A stretch of 64,000 nucleotides of DNA from Euclidia mi (GCA_944739405.2 OX123191.2:8598830-8662829); one strand, 5' to 3'. Positions 45,234 through 55,660 are shown, counted from the stretch's first letter. The notes: generated by a model not told the origin, from the letters alone. Program-made: numbers and translations.

Positions 45234-45780
45234 CTTATTGATATTTTATTGGTATAATGACTTTTGCTATGGAATCCATGACTGATTAAGATCAGGCGGT
45301 ATGGAGTAATTTTGACAGGATACAATACAAAAAAAAAACAATCATGTCACTAGGAGCCACGGCTAAAGTATAGTAAATATATAAAAATGAGAAGTACGAA
45401 AAAGTACGTAGCTTTGACAATTGAGCGTGCGTCATTCTTATGTTAATGGCCTACATTTATTTTTATCCTTTTGTATGTATTTTCTGTGGCATGTTTACTC
45501 ATGATTTTTATTCAAGTGAAATGTTCTCTAGTATAAAAATAATGTCGGCTTTGAATGTTATCCGTTAGACGCAGTCACAGACTGGCATAATTTTATGAAG
45601 CATATAAAATATTGTGCAGTGATCAAATCCACGCTATGCTCTTGCAGTGCCGATCACTTTTAACCCTTGCACTATTTATGGCATCGACTAATTCAAGAAG
45701 GTTGATATATCTGATAATTTACTTATAACTGTTCTATAGCAGAGAATGGGCTACCAGTGATAAATTGTATACCTACATTA
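45234..45780. other. Unassigned; possible promoter-like segment
   Basis: A TATAAAAATAATG motif near 45,533 is followed by a less AT-rich stretch. No LTR ends or frames were found. Confidence 0.3.
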
Positions 45781-46034
45781 GTCATCATCATCATCATCAT
45801 CATCAGCCTTTAACAGTCCACTGCTGGACTAGGTCTCTCCTTTGAAAGGAGGAATTGGCCTACTATACCAAACTGGCCAAACGGGTTGGTATAGGGTTTG
45901 TATCAAGTTTTCCTTTTCTTACAGTGCTTTTCTCTGCATAATGTGCTCCCTTTGTCGGCTCTTATGACGCCCATGGGATATGGGGTGGTGACATACTGTA
46001 TTCTTTATCTTAATCCGCCACCACACGGACGTGA
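45781..46034 (-). mobile_element. SINE family 3 copy, left arm of inverted pair
   Basis: (CAT)n tail at 45,783-45,803, then the complement of CAGCAGTGGACTG, GGCCAATTCCTCCTTTC and GTCGGCTC... to CCACCACACGGACG. Same family as 26,054-26,256. Confidence 0.82.
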
Positions 46035-46151
46035 CATTAGTACGGATGCAAAATAATAATATTACTTTTACAGCGTTTTGCGGTCTCTCCTTATTTATTT
46101 CATAGAAGCATTGTCACACGGACAATGTTTGTATCAAGTTTTCCTTTTCTT

Positions 46152-46378
46152 ACACGTGGTGACGGATTAAGAATACAGAATGGCACCACCCCATATCATC
46201 CCATGGGTGTCGTAAGAGCCGACAGAGGAAGCATATTATGCAGAGAACAACACTGTAAGAGAAGGAAAACTTGATACAAACCCTATATCAACCCGTTTGG
46301 CCAGCGTGGTATAGTAGGACAATTCCTCGTTTCAAAGGAGAGGCCTAGTCCAACAGTGGACTGTTAGAGACTGACGAT
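46152..46378 (+). mobile_element. SINE family 3 copy, right arm of inverted pair
   Basis: ACGTGGTGACGGATTAAG to GGACTGTTAGAGACTGACG. It is preceded at about 46,125-46,153 by a short piece in the opposite orientation (TTTGTATCAAGTTTTCC), a word also found inside both arms. Confidence 0.8.
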
Positions 46379-46492
46379 GCTTATGAGAGTTGATATCTCT
46401 ATTAGGCTATCGCTACCTATATTATTTACGGTGAAATACTACGTGGAAGAAAAAAAATATGTAACCATGCAATTACTGCACTCTTTAAATAA

Positions 46493-46863
46493 ATTATCAT
46501 CCTCCAAGCGTTATCATAGTTTCAACCTGGGCTCCGCTTTCTAGTCTAACCGGATTTGGCTGAATATTAGCTTTTCCACAGAGCGACTGCCTGTCTGACC
46601 TCTGCAATCCGAAGGGATAGCGATATTTCATTGTTTAGACTAGTGTCAGTCTAATTAGAAGGTACTGACGCCCTATAAACACTGTCAAAGATCTTCATGA
46701 CAACCGGGACCGACGGCTTAACGTGCTGTTTGAGGCATGGGACAAGCGAAAATAAACAATTCAATACGCACATAACGCCGAAAAGTCATTGGTGCGAGCC
46801 GTTGATTCGAACCCGAAACCCTCTGCATGGCAATCTATTGGTATCTCCACGTGGCTTTCGCTG
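46493..46863 (-). mobile_element. SINE family 2, near full-length
   Basis: ATCATCCTCCAAGCGTTATC tail, AAGATCTTCATGACAACCGG body, head with complement of GGGTTTCGGGTTCGAATC. A second family-2 head fragment lies just upstream (46,385-46,422). Confidence 0.78.
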
Positions 46864-46864
46864 T

Positions 46865-47260
46865 GTAAAATGAAGTTCGTATAAACTAATTTAATTTCTA
46901 AGCTTCAAGCGCTATCAGTCTTTTGATGGGTATTTTTCATCCTCGACGAAAAATAACGTTCCCTTGGTAGAAAATAAGGTTGCTGCCTCGCACGGCAGGG
47001 ATCGTTAGCTAGATGGCAGCACTGTAACGTCGTTTAATTGTTAGGTAACCTAGTTACTGGTTGTAGTTTCTAGACATTTTTTACTGACTAATTGTGAAGA
47101 TTTATACACCTGATGTGTAGGATAATATTTTTTTTATATTTAGCAAGATTATGTAGATTCTTTGAGTACCTAATTAATTTGTAAAGACGTTCATAAGCGT
47201 CACATTGTGACACTTGTGACCAAAAATAATAAATGATCTTGACTTGACTTGTGCAGTGTG
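46865..47260 (+). other. Mostly unassigned, ending in a LINE-type 3' end
   Basis: 47,190-47,252 has CATAAGCGTCACATTGTGAC and AATAAATGATCTTGACTTGACTTG, resembling a LINE tail with TTGACTT repeats. A related piece is at 2,660-2,700 in reverse. Confidence 0.4.
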
Positions 47261-47360
47261 CGCAGGATTAGCCTATTGGAGAGATCAACAGACTGCTACG
47301 CAGGGAGTTATGGCCTGGATCACTAACGTTATTTAAAGTAAATTAATAGTTTAAAAAACA

Positions 47361-47575
47361 CTAGAAAAACACGCTTTTATAAATGCACGTACCTACGTCT
47401 GTATTACATGGTGTTTTATCTGTTAGCTTAGAATAATCTAGCTTGTCAGTCTGGAGACCACTAAGTGATTTTACTCTACTTAAGGCCACATGCGCCTGTC
47501 CAGCCGCAAAAGTACGGGACCCTAAGTACACCACTGCGTGGTCTACAATATATAATTGGTTTGTTATAATATAAC
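47361..47575 (-). pseudogene. Helitron helicase (Pif1-like) C-terminus relic
   Basis: Minus-strand frame: DHAVVYLGSRTFAAGQAHVA continuing to ALSRVKSLSGLQTDKLDYSK and LTDKTPCNT, then an unrelated end at TAA. GQA-VALSRV is the terminal motif of the Pif1-type superfamily-1 helicase in Helitron Rep/helicase proteins, followed in the family by CSKLTGKTPCNT. Only this last motif survives; the rolling-circle Rep domain and helicase motifs I to V are gone. The frame runs upstream to 47,717 only because it reads into the 120-bp tandem repeat. Confidence 0.75.
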
Positions 47576-47933
47576 CTTGAAACCTGATCGTGTTCAAAAT
47601 CCATAAAGTGGCCCTTCTCATAAGTGCAAACACGACTATGATACGATATGCCAACATGGAATGCACGTGCGTTTCTTCGGGCTTCATCATCAGACCTTGA
47701 AACCTAATCGTGTTCAAGGTCCATTACGTGGCCTTTCTTTCAAGTGCATACACGACTATGTTACGATATTCCATCATGAAATGCCAGTGCCTATCTTCCG
47801 GCTTCATCATCAGACCTTGAAACCTAATCGTGGTCAAAGTTCATTACAAGACTTTTCTAAGAAATATAAAACAGCTATGATACGATTTTCCATCATGAAG
47901 ATCCAGTCCATATCTTCCGGCTCCATCATCAGA
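47574..47933 (+). repeat. 120-bp tandem repeat, three copies
   Basis: ACCTTGAAACCTRATCGTG begins at about 47,574, 47,694 and 47,814, an exact 120-bp period. Each unit has CGACTATG-TACGAT and TTCCGGCTTCATCATCAGA. A fourth partial unit runs on to about 48,000 and a piece recurs at 48,352-48,440. It sits next to the helicase relic and may be Helitron 3' material. Confidence 0.85.
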
Positions 47934-48065
47934 TCAGTTCGACAGTACCATATTATTGTATTGTCATCGGAACTACATACAGCTGCCAATTTTCATTACG
48001 GTACGACCCTTGGAAGATGGTTAAATTAGTTACCTTAGATTCCATTGCATAGTTAGTTACATACA

Positions 48066-48317
48066 GAACCGCCTGAGATGGTATGGCCATCTAATGCGCA
48101 GACCGGAGGAATATATAAGTCGAAAATGTCTAGAGTGGGAAATACCCGGAAAGCGGCCTCGAGGACGCCCCAAGAAGCGCTGGATCGACATCGTGAGAAG
48201 TGACATGAGTGCCAACGGATTGACTTTGGAGGATGTAAAAGACCGGGCAAAATGGAGAGATTTGAGTAGGAAGGCGGACCCTGGTATAGACTGGGATTAA
48301 TAATCGCCAGGCAGAAA
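48066..48317 (+). pseudogene. 5'-truncated RTE C-terminus, 15-bp target duplication
   Basis: Flanked by AGTTAGTTACATACA at 48,051-48,065 and 48,318-48,332. The frame is open from its first codons: NRLRWYGHLMRRPEEYI, GKRPRGRPKKRWIDIVRSDM, GLTLEDVKDRAKW, ending in TAA at about 48,300. This is the basic C-terminus of RTE-type polyproteins. The frame is intact over the retained part, so the insertion is young. It split the flanking repeat, which resumes at about 48,333. Confidence 0.88.
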
Positions 48318-48504
48318 AGTTAGTTACATACATGTCAAGTTCGAGTTCATATCTTCCGGCTCCATCATCAGATCAGTTCGACAGTACCATATTATTGTAT
48401 TGTCACCAGAACTACATACAGTTGCCAATTTTCATTCCTTAATACCTAATTACCTTTACTTACCCTTCAGATATAGGAAGAGTTAGTAATATAGTCAACA
48501 TGTG

Positions 48505-49022
48505 CAGTTTGCGTTATCCCAGTTGTATCCTAGACGTAGCAATTTTTCATGGCTGAGACAAGTGTCAATTTATTCAAAGGTACTGTCTCCCCATAATAAT
48601 TGTTGTGTAAGTTCTTCATGACAGCGGCGACAGACCAGTGGCCTAATTCTCGTATATTTATATGACATTGAAGTTATATTTTGAATTTACTCAGAAGCGA
48701 TATTCTGATAACCTAATGTCATTATCGTATAATTTGAAATAAACAGTTCGTCGTTGACACATACATATTTTGACACTTGTTTCAATTACGATCTCGTTAC
48801 AACTTCATTCAAATATCAGATAACTTAGAAGAATACGCTTTTTGTGACGTAAGTATGACACTGATATTATATCGAAACTGTCTTTATTTAGGAGAATTGG
48901 GCCCCTGTTCTCCACGCACTGGGCAGGTGACTAATAATATCTAAAAATCAGTGGTGTACGCCGAGGGTTTCAAACCTTCTGCTTGGCAGTCTTTTGGTAT
49001 CTTCTCAAGACTATTCGGCCTT
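48505..49022 (-). mobile_element. SINE family 2, split copy
   Basis: Body at 48,505-48,655 (GCGTTATCCCAGTTG, GTTCTTCATGACAGCGG) and head at 48,893-49,022. The 240 bp between them is AT-rich and unassigned; no target duplication was found. Confidence 0.5.
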
Positions 49023-49303
49023 GTCATGTCGCCGTTGTCGGGTTGCAGCGAGTGTATCGAAGCGGATTGACATTTGAAAGGTAAAATAAACGACTATTTG
49101 ATGTGAAGGTCGAGGTCATCTGATATCACGTGACAATGCCGTGATTACTCGTATTTCGTTGTGTTACGATATTGATTATGAAGTAACAGTATACCTATTA
49201 TTCTATGTAAATATTTTTAAACTAACTTGAGAAATAATATTGACATTGTTAACTGTGTAGGCTGTCATAAAAATATTTGTCTCTTGTTACATGTACTCGT
49301 TAT

Positions 49304-49364
49304 TGAGTACCCATAGTACAAGCTCTGCTTATTTTGGGACTAGTTGGTGATGTGAATATGTAGT
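49304..49364 (+). mobile_element. SINE family 6 tail fragment
   Basis: GAGTACCCATAGTACAAGCT and TTTTGGGACTAGTTGGTG match 62,725-62,775. Confidence 0.55.
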
Positions 49365-49365
49365 A

Positions 49366-49697
49366 TGATCATCCTCCTAGCTTTATCCCAGTTTCAGCCT
49401 GAGGTCCGCTTACTAGTCTAAACGGATTTGGCTGAATATTAGCTTTCCACAGAGCGACTGCCTCTCTGACCTCCGCAACCCGAAGGGGTAGCGATATTCC
49501 ATGGTTTAGACTAGTGTCAGTTTTATTAAGAGGTACTGACGCCCTATAACGACTGTGAAAGATCTTCATGACAACCGGGACCGACGGCATAACGTGCTCT
49601 ACGAGGCACGGGACAAGCGATAATTTACAATTTAATACGCACATAACTCCGAAAAGCGGTTGGTGCGCGCCGTGGATTCGAACCAGATCCCCTCTGA
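49366..49697 (-). mobile_element. SINE family 2, head cut by Helitrons
   Basis: Full body (AAGATCTTCATGACAACCGG, GGCACGGGACAAGCGATAA) and the B-box side of the head; stops at CCTCTGAA where the mini-Helitron at 49,699 begins. Confidence 0.75.
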
Positions 49698-49698
49698 A

Positions 49699-49907
49699 TC
49701 TTAATATATAAAATCCTTGCGTTACTGACTGACTGACAGACACGCTACAGCCGAAACTATTGGGCGCAGGAAGCTGAAATTTGGCATGTATATTCATTGG
49801 GGACCGTAGCGGTGCACTAAGAAGGGATTTCCCAAAATTCCCACGCCATCGGTCAAAACGGGTAAATTAAAAAAAAAATGCAGGCGTAGCTGCTGGCGTC
49901 AACTAGT
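49699..49907 (+). mobile_element. Mini-Helitron, first of a tandem pair
   Basis: Starts TCTTAATATATAAAATCC, ends CAACTAGT. About 209 bp. Confidence 0.8.
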
Positions 49908-49908
49908 A

Positions 49909-50116
49909 TCTGTATATATAAAATCCTTGCGTTACTGACTGACTGACAGACAAGCTACAGCCAAAACTACTGGGCACAGAAAGCTGAAATTTGGCATGTA
50001 TGTTCCTTGGGGACAGTAGGGGTGCACTAAGAAGGGATTTCCCGAAATTCCCACGGGATCGGCAAAAACGGGTAAATTAAAAAAAAATGCAGGCGTAGCT
50101 GCTGGCGTCCTCTAGT
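49909..50116 (+). mobile_element. Mini-Helitron, second of a tandem pair
   Basis: Starts TCTGTATATATAAAATCC, ends CCTCTAGT. About 208 bp, very similar to the first and one base (A) away from it in the same orientation. Confidence 0.8.
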
Positions 50117-50119
50117 GTA

Positions 50120-50585
50120 GTATAATATTATATGTATTTTTATTATATTCTAGCCTTACAATATCGCTGGTCCTGTGGGTAGAATTAGTAGGACGGCAGT
50201 TCGTGTAAAGGCGACTATGCTGTCAAATTTCGGCAGACTGGAAAGCGGACCGCGCGTTTCAAGGCGAAAATCCTGGACCGCAACTAGAACAACGCTAAGA
50301 TGACATAGCAAGGTTATTTAGTATTCGGTCATCAATCTCTTAGTAATAATACAAATTTAAACTCTTAATGTATTGAAATATTTAAGAGTGTATTGTCAAA
50401 ACAATTTCTTTCAACAAAGAATAAACAGTTTTCAATCTGATAGCTTTCAGAATTTTGATAGTTTCTGATAATGTGCTTGTAATTCTAATGTTCTTCGAAG
50501 ATATTCGTTTTCTTTTAATCTTTACTACTCATTGATGTTTTAAAATACAAAAGAATAAAAACTTCATAGAAATGAAATCGGATTT
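50120..50585. other. Mostly unassigned; diverged family-2-like piece
   Basis: 50,165-50,300 has GTAGAATTAGTAGGACGG and AACTAGAACAACGCTAAGATG, a weak match to the family-2 body. The remainder is AT-rich. Confidence 0.35.
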
Positions 50586-51130
50586 TCTATATATATATAA
50601 AATTCTCGTGTCACAGTGTTAGTTAAAATACTCCTCCGAAACGGCTGGACCGATTTGTATGAAATTTTGTATGTATATTCGGTAGGTCTGAGAATCGGTC
50701 GAAATCTATTTTTCAAACCCCCAAGTCATAAGGGTGGCCAGCTCAAAAAAAATAATTTTAATTTTTTGAACATTTTTTTAATATTTTTATTTTTTTTATG
50801 ATATGACAGCATAAAATACATACAACTCTTAATTTTCACCCCTTTAACACCAATTTCTACTTTTTTATAGCCATATTAGTAATTTCATCTTATCGCTAGA
50901 TCAGTAATCAGCGCTAGGCGCATACCGGTGTAAAAAAAACTGCTTGAGAGGTGTCAAGGGACACCCGGATGGAACGAAGTTCCTTTCGATTAATTAGTGA
51001 AGGAATTGTAATCATTTTTTTTTAAGTTATAATAATACCTATTTTTTTTATTATCAACAAATATAATGTAATATAAACTTAATCAGTAGGCTCAATTTTA
51101 GTAATAATTGTTAATTTTACAAAAAATTAC

Positions 51131-51380
51131 ATGTTCGCCATCTTGGATCCCCAAATAAATGTCATTTACGTTATCAGAGTGCATGAAAGCCCCGAAAATT
51201 TTACCCATATTAATTTTATTAAAAATGTCCCGTCCACCATCTTGGATTCACATATAGATGTCATTTTCGTGACCAGAATCCATAAAAACCCCGAAAATGA
51301 TACCCATATTAATTTTATTAAAAATATCCCATCCGCCATCTTGGATTCCCAAATAGATGTCATTTTCGTGATCAGAAAGC
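51131..51380 (+). repeat. 99-bp tandem repeat, ~2.5 copies
   Basis: CCATCTTGGATNC begins near 51,138, 51,237 and 51,336 (period 99). Each unit carries GAAAATNNTACCCATATTAA. Since 99 is a multiple of three, the frame stays open (the 133-codon reading at 51,131-51,532) without being a gene. Confidence 0.85.
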
Positions 51381-51770
51381 ATGCCCGACCCGGATCGAAC
51401 CCGAGACCGTGGCAGTCAGGACCAATTTGTATGCAGTTTTATACTTATATTGAGCTTCTGTCGTTATCTATTTTTCAAACCCCTAAAACAAGCGTGGTCC
51501 AATCCAAACATTATTTTTTTATTTCGTGGTAATTCTTTTAAGCTATTGCATAGATTTTATCGCGGGCTTGAGCGCGGCGACCGAATCCAGAAATTCCGTA
51601 ACGAAAAACCCTAACACCCTTCACATATTAATCAACTTGGCGTAAGCGCCAAGTTGATAATATGTATTATGAACTTTACTGCTTACTAATTAAGGTTTAG
51701 TGTAGAATAAAATGTTTTACTTTTTTCTTCTTCATTTTTCTTCAAATTTTTCTAAGAAAATACTGCATAA

Positions 51771-52001
51771 AAATAAAATAAAATAAAATAAAATAAAATA
51801 AAATAAAATAAAATAAAATAAAATAAAATAAAATAAAATAAAATAAAATAAAATAAAATAAAATAAAATAAAATAAAATAAAATAAAATAAAATAAAATA
51901 AAATAAAATAAAATAAAATAAAATAAAATAAAATAAAATAAAATAAAATAAAATAAAATAAAATAAAATAAAATAAAATAAAATAAAATAAAATAAAATA
52001 C
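51771..52001. repeat. (AAAAT)n microsatellite, ~46 units
   Basis: Perfect pentanucleotide run over about 230 bp, bracketed by two ACTGCATAAA words (51,761 and 52,000). Confidence 0.97.
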
Positions 52002-52134
52002 TGCATAAATAAAATAAATATATAATTATAATTGCATAAGTTGATAAAAATGCTATGCAATAGCTTTACCGCGGCACTCTCCGAGTGCCACACGTCTTTT
52101 TTTTATATTCTCTACTAATTTTACATACATACAT

Positions 52135-52230
52135 ACATATCGTCACGCCTTTTATCCCCGAAGGGGTAGGCAGAGGTGTATTTCTACACCCACTTTTCGC
52201 CAAATATAATTTAGTCCCACGTAATGAGGG
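52135..52230 (-). mobile_element. SINE family 1 tail fragment
   Basis: GTCACGCCTTTTATCCCCGA and GTCCCACGTAATGAGGGGCG, then breaks off into unrelated AT-rich sequence. A second tail fragment lies at 53,622-53,675. Confidence 0.65.
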
Positions 52231-52632
52231 GCGAGCCTAATTTTATTTTTTATGATGTGGCATTGACAAATACAATGTGTGTATTTTCCTCTTTTTTTAT
52301 CAACACCTATTATGAGTAGACATTTTAGTAATTTAATCAAATCACTAGGTCAGTTATCAGCGCCAGGCGCATACAGGTGTCAAAAAAGATCGTGTCGCAA
52401 CGTTAGTCACAATACTCCTCCGAAAGCGCTTGGCCGATTTGTATGCAATTTTATGTGTATATTCGGTAGATCTGAGAATGGATAAACTTACTACAAAGGT
52501 TGGTACTTACTTTGCAAACCCCTAAGTCATAAGAGTTGTTCAACCCAAACATTGTTATTATTTTGTGAACAATTTATTTTTATTCTGTGGCATAAAAACA
52601 CATACGCATAACTATCAATCATTTTTCACTAA

Positions 52633-53485
52633 AATCTTTTTTTAGGGTTCCGTAGCCAAATATGGCGAAAACGGGACCCCTATATATTCGTCATGTCTGT
52701 CCGTCTGTCTACCCAGATATGTCTCAGTCATTTTATTCCGAAACTATTGAGACTACATATTTGAAAATTCTTAAGTATACTTCACAATGTGTATACAAAA
52801 ACGAAAAAGAAGTAGAAAATCAGAGGGGGCTCTCCATACATGGAATAACGTGAAACAATTATTTTACATCGTTCATATACTATGGTAAATGAGGAGATCC
52901 GCAGGCGAACCAAAGTCACCGACATAGCTCTCCGAATAGCCAGACTGAAGTGGCAATGGGCAGGGCACATAGCTCGAAGAACCGATGGCCGTTGGGGCAA
53001 GCGGGTTCTAGAGTGGCGACCACGTACCGGACGACGCAGGAGGGGTAGGCCTTCCGCAAGGTGCACCGACGATCTGGTTCAGATCGCGCGAAGCGGTTGG
53101 ATACGGGCGGCTCAAAATCGGTCTGTGTGGAGAACCTTGGGGGCGGCCTATGTCCAGCAGTGGACGTCTCTAGGCTGACATGATGGTTCATATACTTGCG
53201 GGGTGTTTATAGATCTTTGAAAATTAAATAGAGGTTTCTAAAACCATCGTTTCTCAAAGTCAGTTGTTTGAAAAATAGTCGCACGCCTCCAAAGTGTGTG
53301 TGCCGCCTCCTCTATCTTTTAAAGTACGAAACTGACAAACCTGGAGAAAATATGTATACAAGCACTTTGGAAAACAAAGGTATTATTGGTGGTGAAAAAG
53401 TGGTAGTGGTATTTGATGTTCGATGCAGATAATGGCTATGTTCAGTGGATACCTCTACTTACTACTACTACGGAACCCTTCATGG
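52633..53485. mobile_element. TIR element (AGGGTTCCGTAG / CTACGGAACCCT), split by RTE
   Basis: AGGGTTCCGTAG at about 52,635 and CTACGGAACCCT at about 53,468 are perfect inverted repeats of 12 bp. CATGTCTGTCCGTCTGTCT near the left end and GGGCGAGTCACACTTGCACT after the right end are blocks I recall as common in Lepidoptera. The RTE fragment at 52,882-53,185 lies inside. Confidence 0.55.
52882..53185 (+). pseudogene. 5'-truncated RTE C-terminus, 11-bp target duplication
   Basis: Flanked by GTTCATATACT at 52,871-52,881 and 53,186-53,196. Open frame to TGA at about 53,178: WQWAGHIARRTDGRWGKRVL, EWRPRTGRRRRGRPSARCTD, AQNRSVWRTLGAAYVQQW. This is the standard C-terminus of a second RTE subfamily, followed by a short ATGATG tail. 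The frame is unbroken. Confidence 0.88.
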
Positions 53486-53846
53486 GCGAGTCACACTTGC
53501 ACTTGATTTAATTATTTAAAAGCCAAATTAGTAATTTTATCATATCACTACATCAGTTATCTGCCCTTATCACTCATATACCACGTCCGCATCTTCTTAC
53601 AATAAGTTAGTTTTTTATTTATTTATACTCACGCCTGTATCCCCGAAGGGGTAGGCAGAGGTTTAATATTACACCCAAATTAAGATTTTCTACCCTAGAA
53701 ATAAATTTACACGGCAAAACAATTAAACACTGATGTTCATGGTACTTAACTTTGTTCTGAATTCTTTGGAAAAGAGTTAAAAAAAAAAAGGAAAATACTT
53801 TAAAAAGGCGATACGGAGTTCGCTGGGTCAGCTAGTAGATATATAA

Positions 53847-55595
53847 GTCATCATTGTCTTGCCCTGGTCCCAATTTATTTGGGGTCGGCGCAGTATGTCC
53901 TTCTCTTCCATACTTCTCTGTCACCAGTCATCCGATCATTTACCCTTTTCTCTTTCATATCCATCCTCACACAGTCCATCCATCTTTTCCTTGGCCGTCC
54001 TCTCCCTTTTCGTCCTTCTACATGCATATTCATCACTTTTTTACCTACATACATCTCATCTCTCCGCATAACATGTCCATACCAGGCCAATCGACTTCCT
54101 TTTATCTTTTCATCAATGGGCGCCACTTTTATACTACCTCTAACGTAATCATTCCTAATTCTGTCCATTCCTGTCACTCCACACATCCATCGTAACATTC
54201 TCATCTCTGCCAGATGCAATCTTTTCTCATCCGTCTTCTTTGTAGCCCAACACTCAGCTCCATACAGTACGACAGGCTTTATAACCGACTTATACATGCG
54301 GCCCTTTAATTTCACCGGCATTTTGTGGTCGCATATTGTGCCTGAGACCTGTCGCCATTTCATCCATCCTGCGTTGATTCTTTGCCTAACATCCCGATCA
54401 ATTTCGCCGTCATCTTGCAGGAGTGAACCTAGGTAGCGGAAATCGGAGCTTACTGGTAGAAGTGTAACCGGTATAGGACTGGAGAGACCGCCAAAGTCAC
54501 AGAACATATATTCTGTTTTGGTTCTGCTTTTTCTCAGGCCTACATTCTCCAATCTCTGCCGCCACTCCTCCAGCTTGCTCTGCACCTTCTGTCCACTCTC
54601 TGCTACCAGAACGATGTCGTCGGCAAACAGCATGCACCAGGGTGCCTCTTCCTGTATGTCCGATGATATAGCATCCATAATTAACAGGAAGAGGTAGGGG
54701 CTAAGGGCCGACCCTTGGTGCAAGCCTACGGCCACATCGAATCTGGCTGTGATACCAGCTGCGGATCGGACTGGCGTTCGGCATTCAGCGTACATGGCTT
54801 GAATCAACGTCAGGTATTTTCCAGGCACTCCTTTCTTCTTCAGGGCCCACCACACGACTTCACGAGGCACTCGGTCATATGCCTTTTCAAGGTCGACGAA
54901 CACCATGTGCATGTTTTTATGCGCCTCCCTGTATTTTTCGCACATTTGGCGAAGTGCAAAAATGGCATCCACCGTACCTCGACCAGGCATAAAACCGAAT
55001 TAGTTTCGTGAGATCTCACTCTCGTCACGCAGGCGTCGCTCAATTACTCTCTCCCATACTTTTATACTATGAGGTATTAACTTTATTCCCCGATAATTGT
55101 TGCACTCTTGGATATCACCCTTATTTTTAAAAATGGGCACCAGGTAACTGTTGCACCATTCCTCGGGTATGGTCTCCTCGTGCAACAGCTTATTGAAGAA
55201 TAAAGTCAGCCACGCCCATCCATCATCTCCTAACGCTTTCCATGCTTCTACTGGTATTCCATCTGGTCCTACCGCTTTTCCTTTCTTCATTCCACTAACA
55301 GCCATTTTTACCTCGTCCTTATTTATTTCCTTCACTAAACCAATATTCATCACCTCATTCTCATGGTTTCCGTTCCAATCGTTCTCCTCATTCATTAACT
55401 TTTCAAAGTATGTCCTCCATCTTCCTTTTATTCTGTCTTCGTCCATAAGAATCGCTCCTGTTTTGTCTTTCATGCACTTAATATGGGATACATCCTTCGC
55501 CTTTCTCTCTCTAGCTTTAGCCATGCTGAATAAATATTTATGACCCTCGGGTTTTTCAAGTAACCCGTACAAATAGTCTAGGGCTTTGGATCTAG
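53847..55595 (-). pseudogene. RTE-type reverse transcriptase, one nonsense codon
   Basis: Minus-strand frame from about 55,595 to a TAA at 53,875, interrupted only by TAA at 55,000-55,002 in ISRN-stop-FGFMPGRGT, where related elements have Gln (CAA). In order: LEKPEGHKYLFSMAKARERK, GKAVGPDGIPVEAWKALG, WCNSYLVPIFKNKGD, NNYRGIKLIPHSIKVWERVI, FVDLEKAYDRVPREVVWWAL (first Asp), VGLHQGSALSPYLFLLIMD, WCMLFADDIVLVAE (catalytic DD), RYLGSLLQDDG, VVLYGAECWATKK and a basic C-terminus GRKGRGRPRKRWMDCVRMDM. RT motifs are complete; the endonuclease is lost by 5' truncation. The copy at 13,226-13,697 is the same family. Confidence 0.92.
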
Positions 55596-55660
55596 TATAA
55601 TAATACGAGGTATTTATATATCTAGTAGATATATAAATACCTTGTATTATTATTATATAT
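55596..55660. repeat. Inverted repeat at the RTE 5' junction
   Basis: About 28 bp (TATAATAATACGAGGTATTT...) is the reverse complement, with one or two mismatches, of host sequence at 55,628-55,657. CTAGTAGATATATAA at 55,622-55,636 repeats 53,832-53,846 and is the likely 15-bp target duplication. Confidence 0.75.

Larger units (their letters stand above)
50586..53836 (+). mobile_element. Composite Helitron-like element with nested repeats
   Basis: Left end TCTATATATATATAAAATTC, right end GGGTCAGCTAGT (CTAGT terminus), with a short GCGA/TCGC stem just before it. The 5' module (ACTCCTCCGAAACGGCTGG, TTTGTATGAAATTTTGT, TATTCGGTAGGTCTGAGAAT) recurs at 52,395-52,490 and in part at 51,420-51,500. 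A second module (TTAGTAATTTCATC, ATCAGCGCTAGGCGCATAC) recurs at 52,328-52,385 and 53,525-53,570. Contains the 99-bp repeat, the AAAAT microsatellite, SINE tails and an RTE insertion. Whether 50,586 and 53,836 are ends of one element or of different copies is uncertain. Confidence 0.55.

Noticed and set aside
47361..47575. A host PIF1 helicase gene
   Set aside because: The CSKLTGKTPCNT-like tail is typical of Helitron helicases, and only the last motif is present.
49369..49797. 142-codon minus-strand frame
   Set aside because: Runs through a SINE and a mini-Helitron; no single origin.
51131..51532. 133-codon repetitive frame
   Set aside because: Product of a 99-bp repeat, which keeps frame by length alone.
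51752..52093. FILFYFILFYF-type frame
   Set aside because: Translation of the AAAAT microsatellite.
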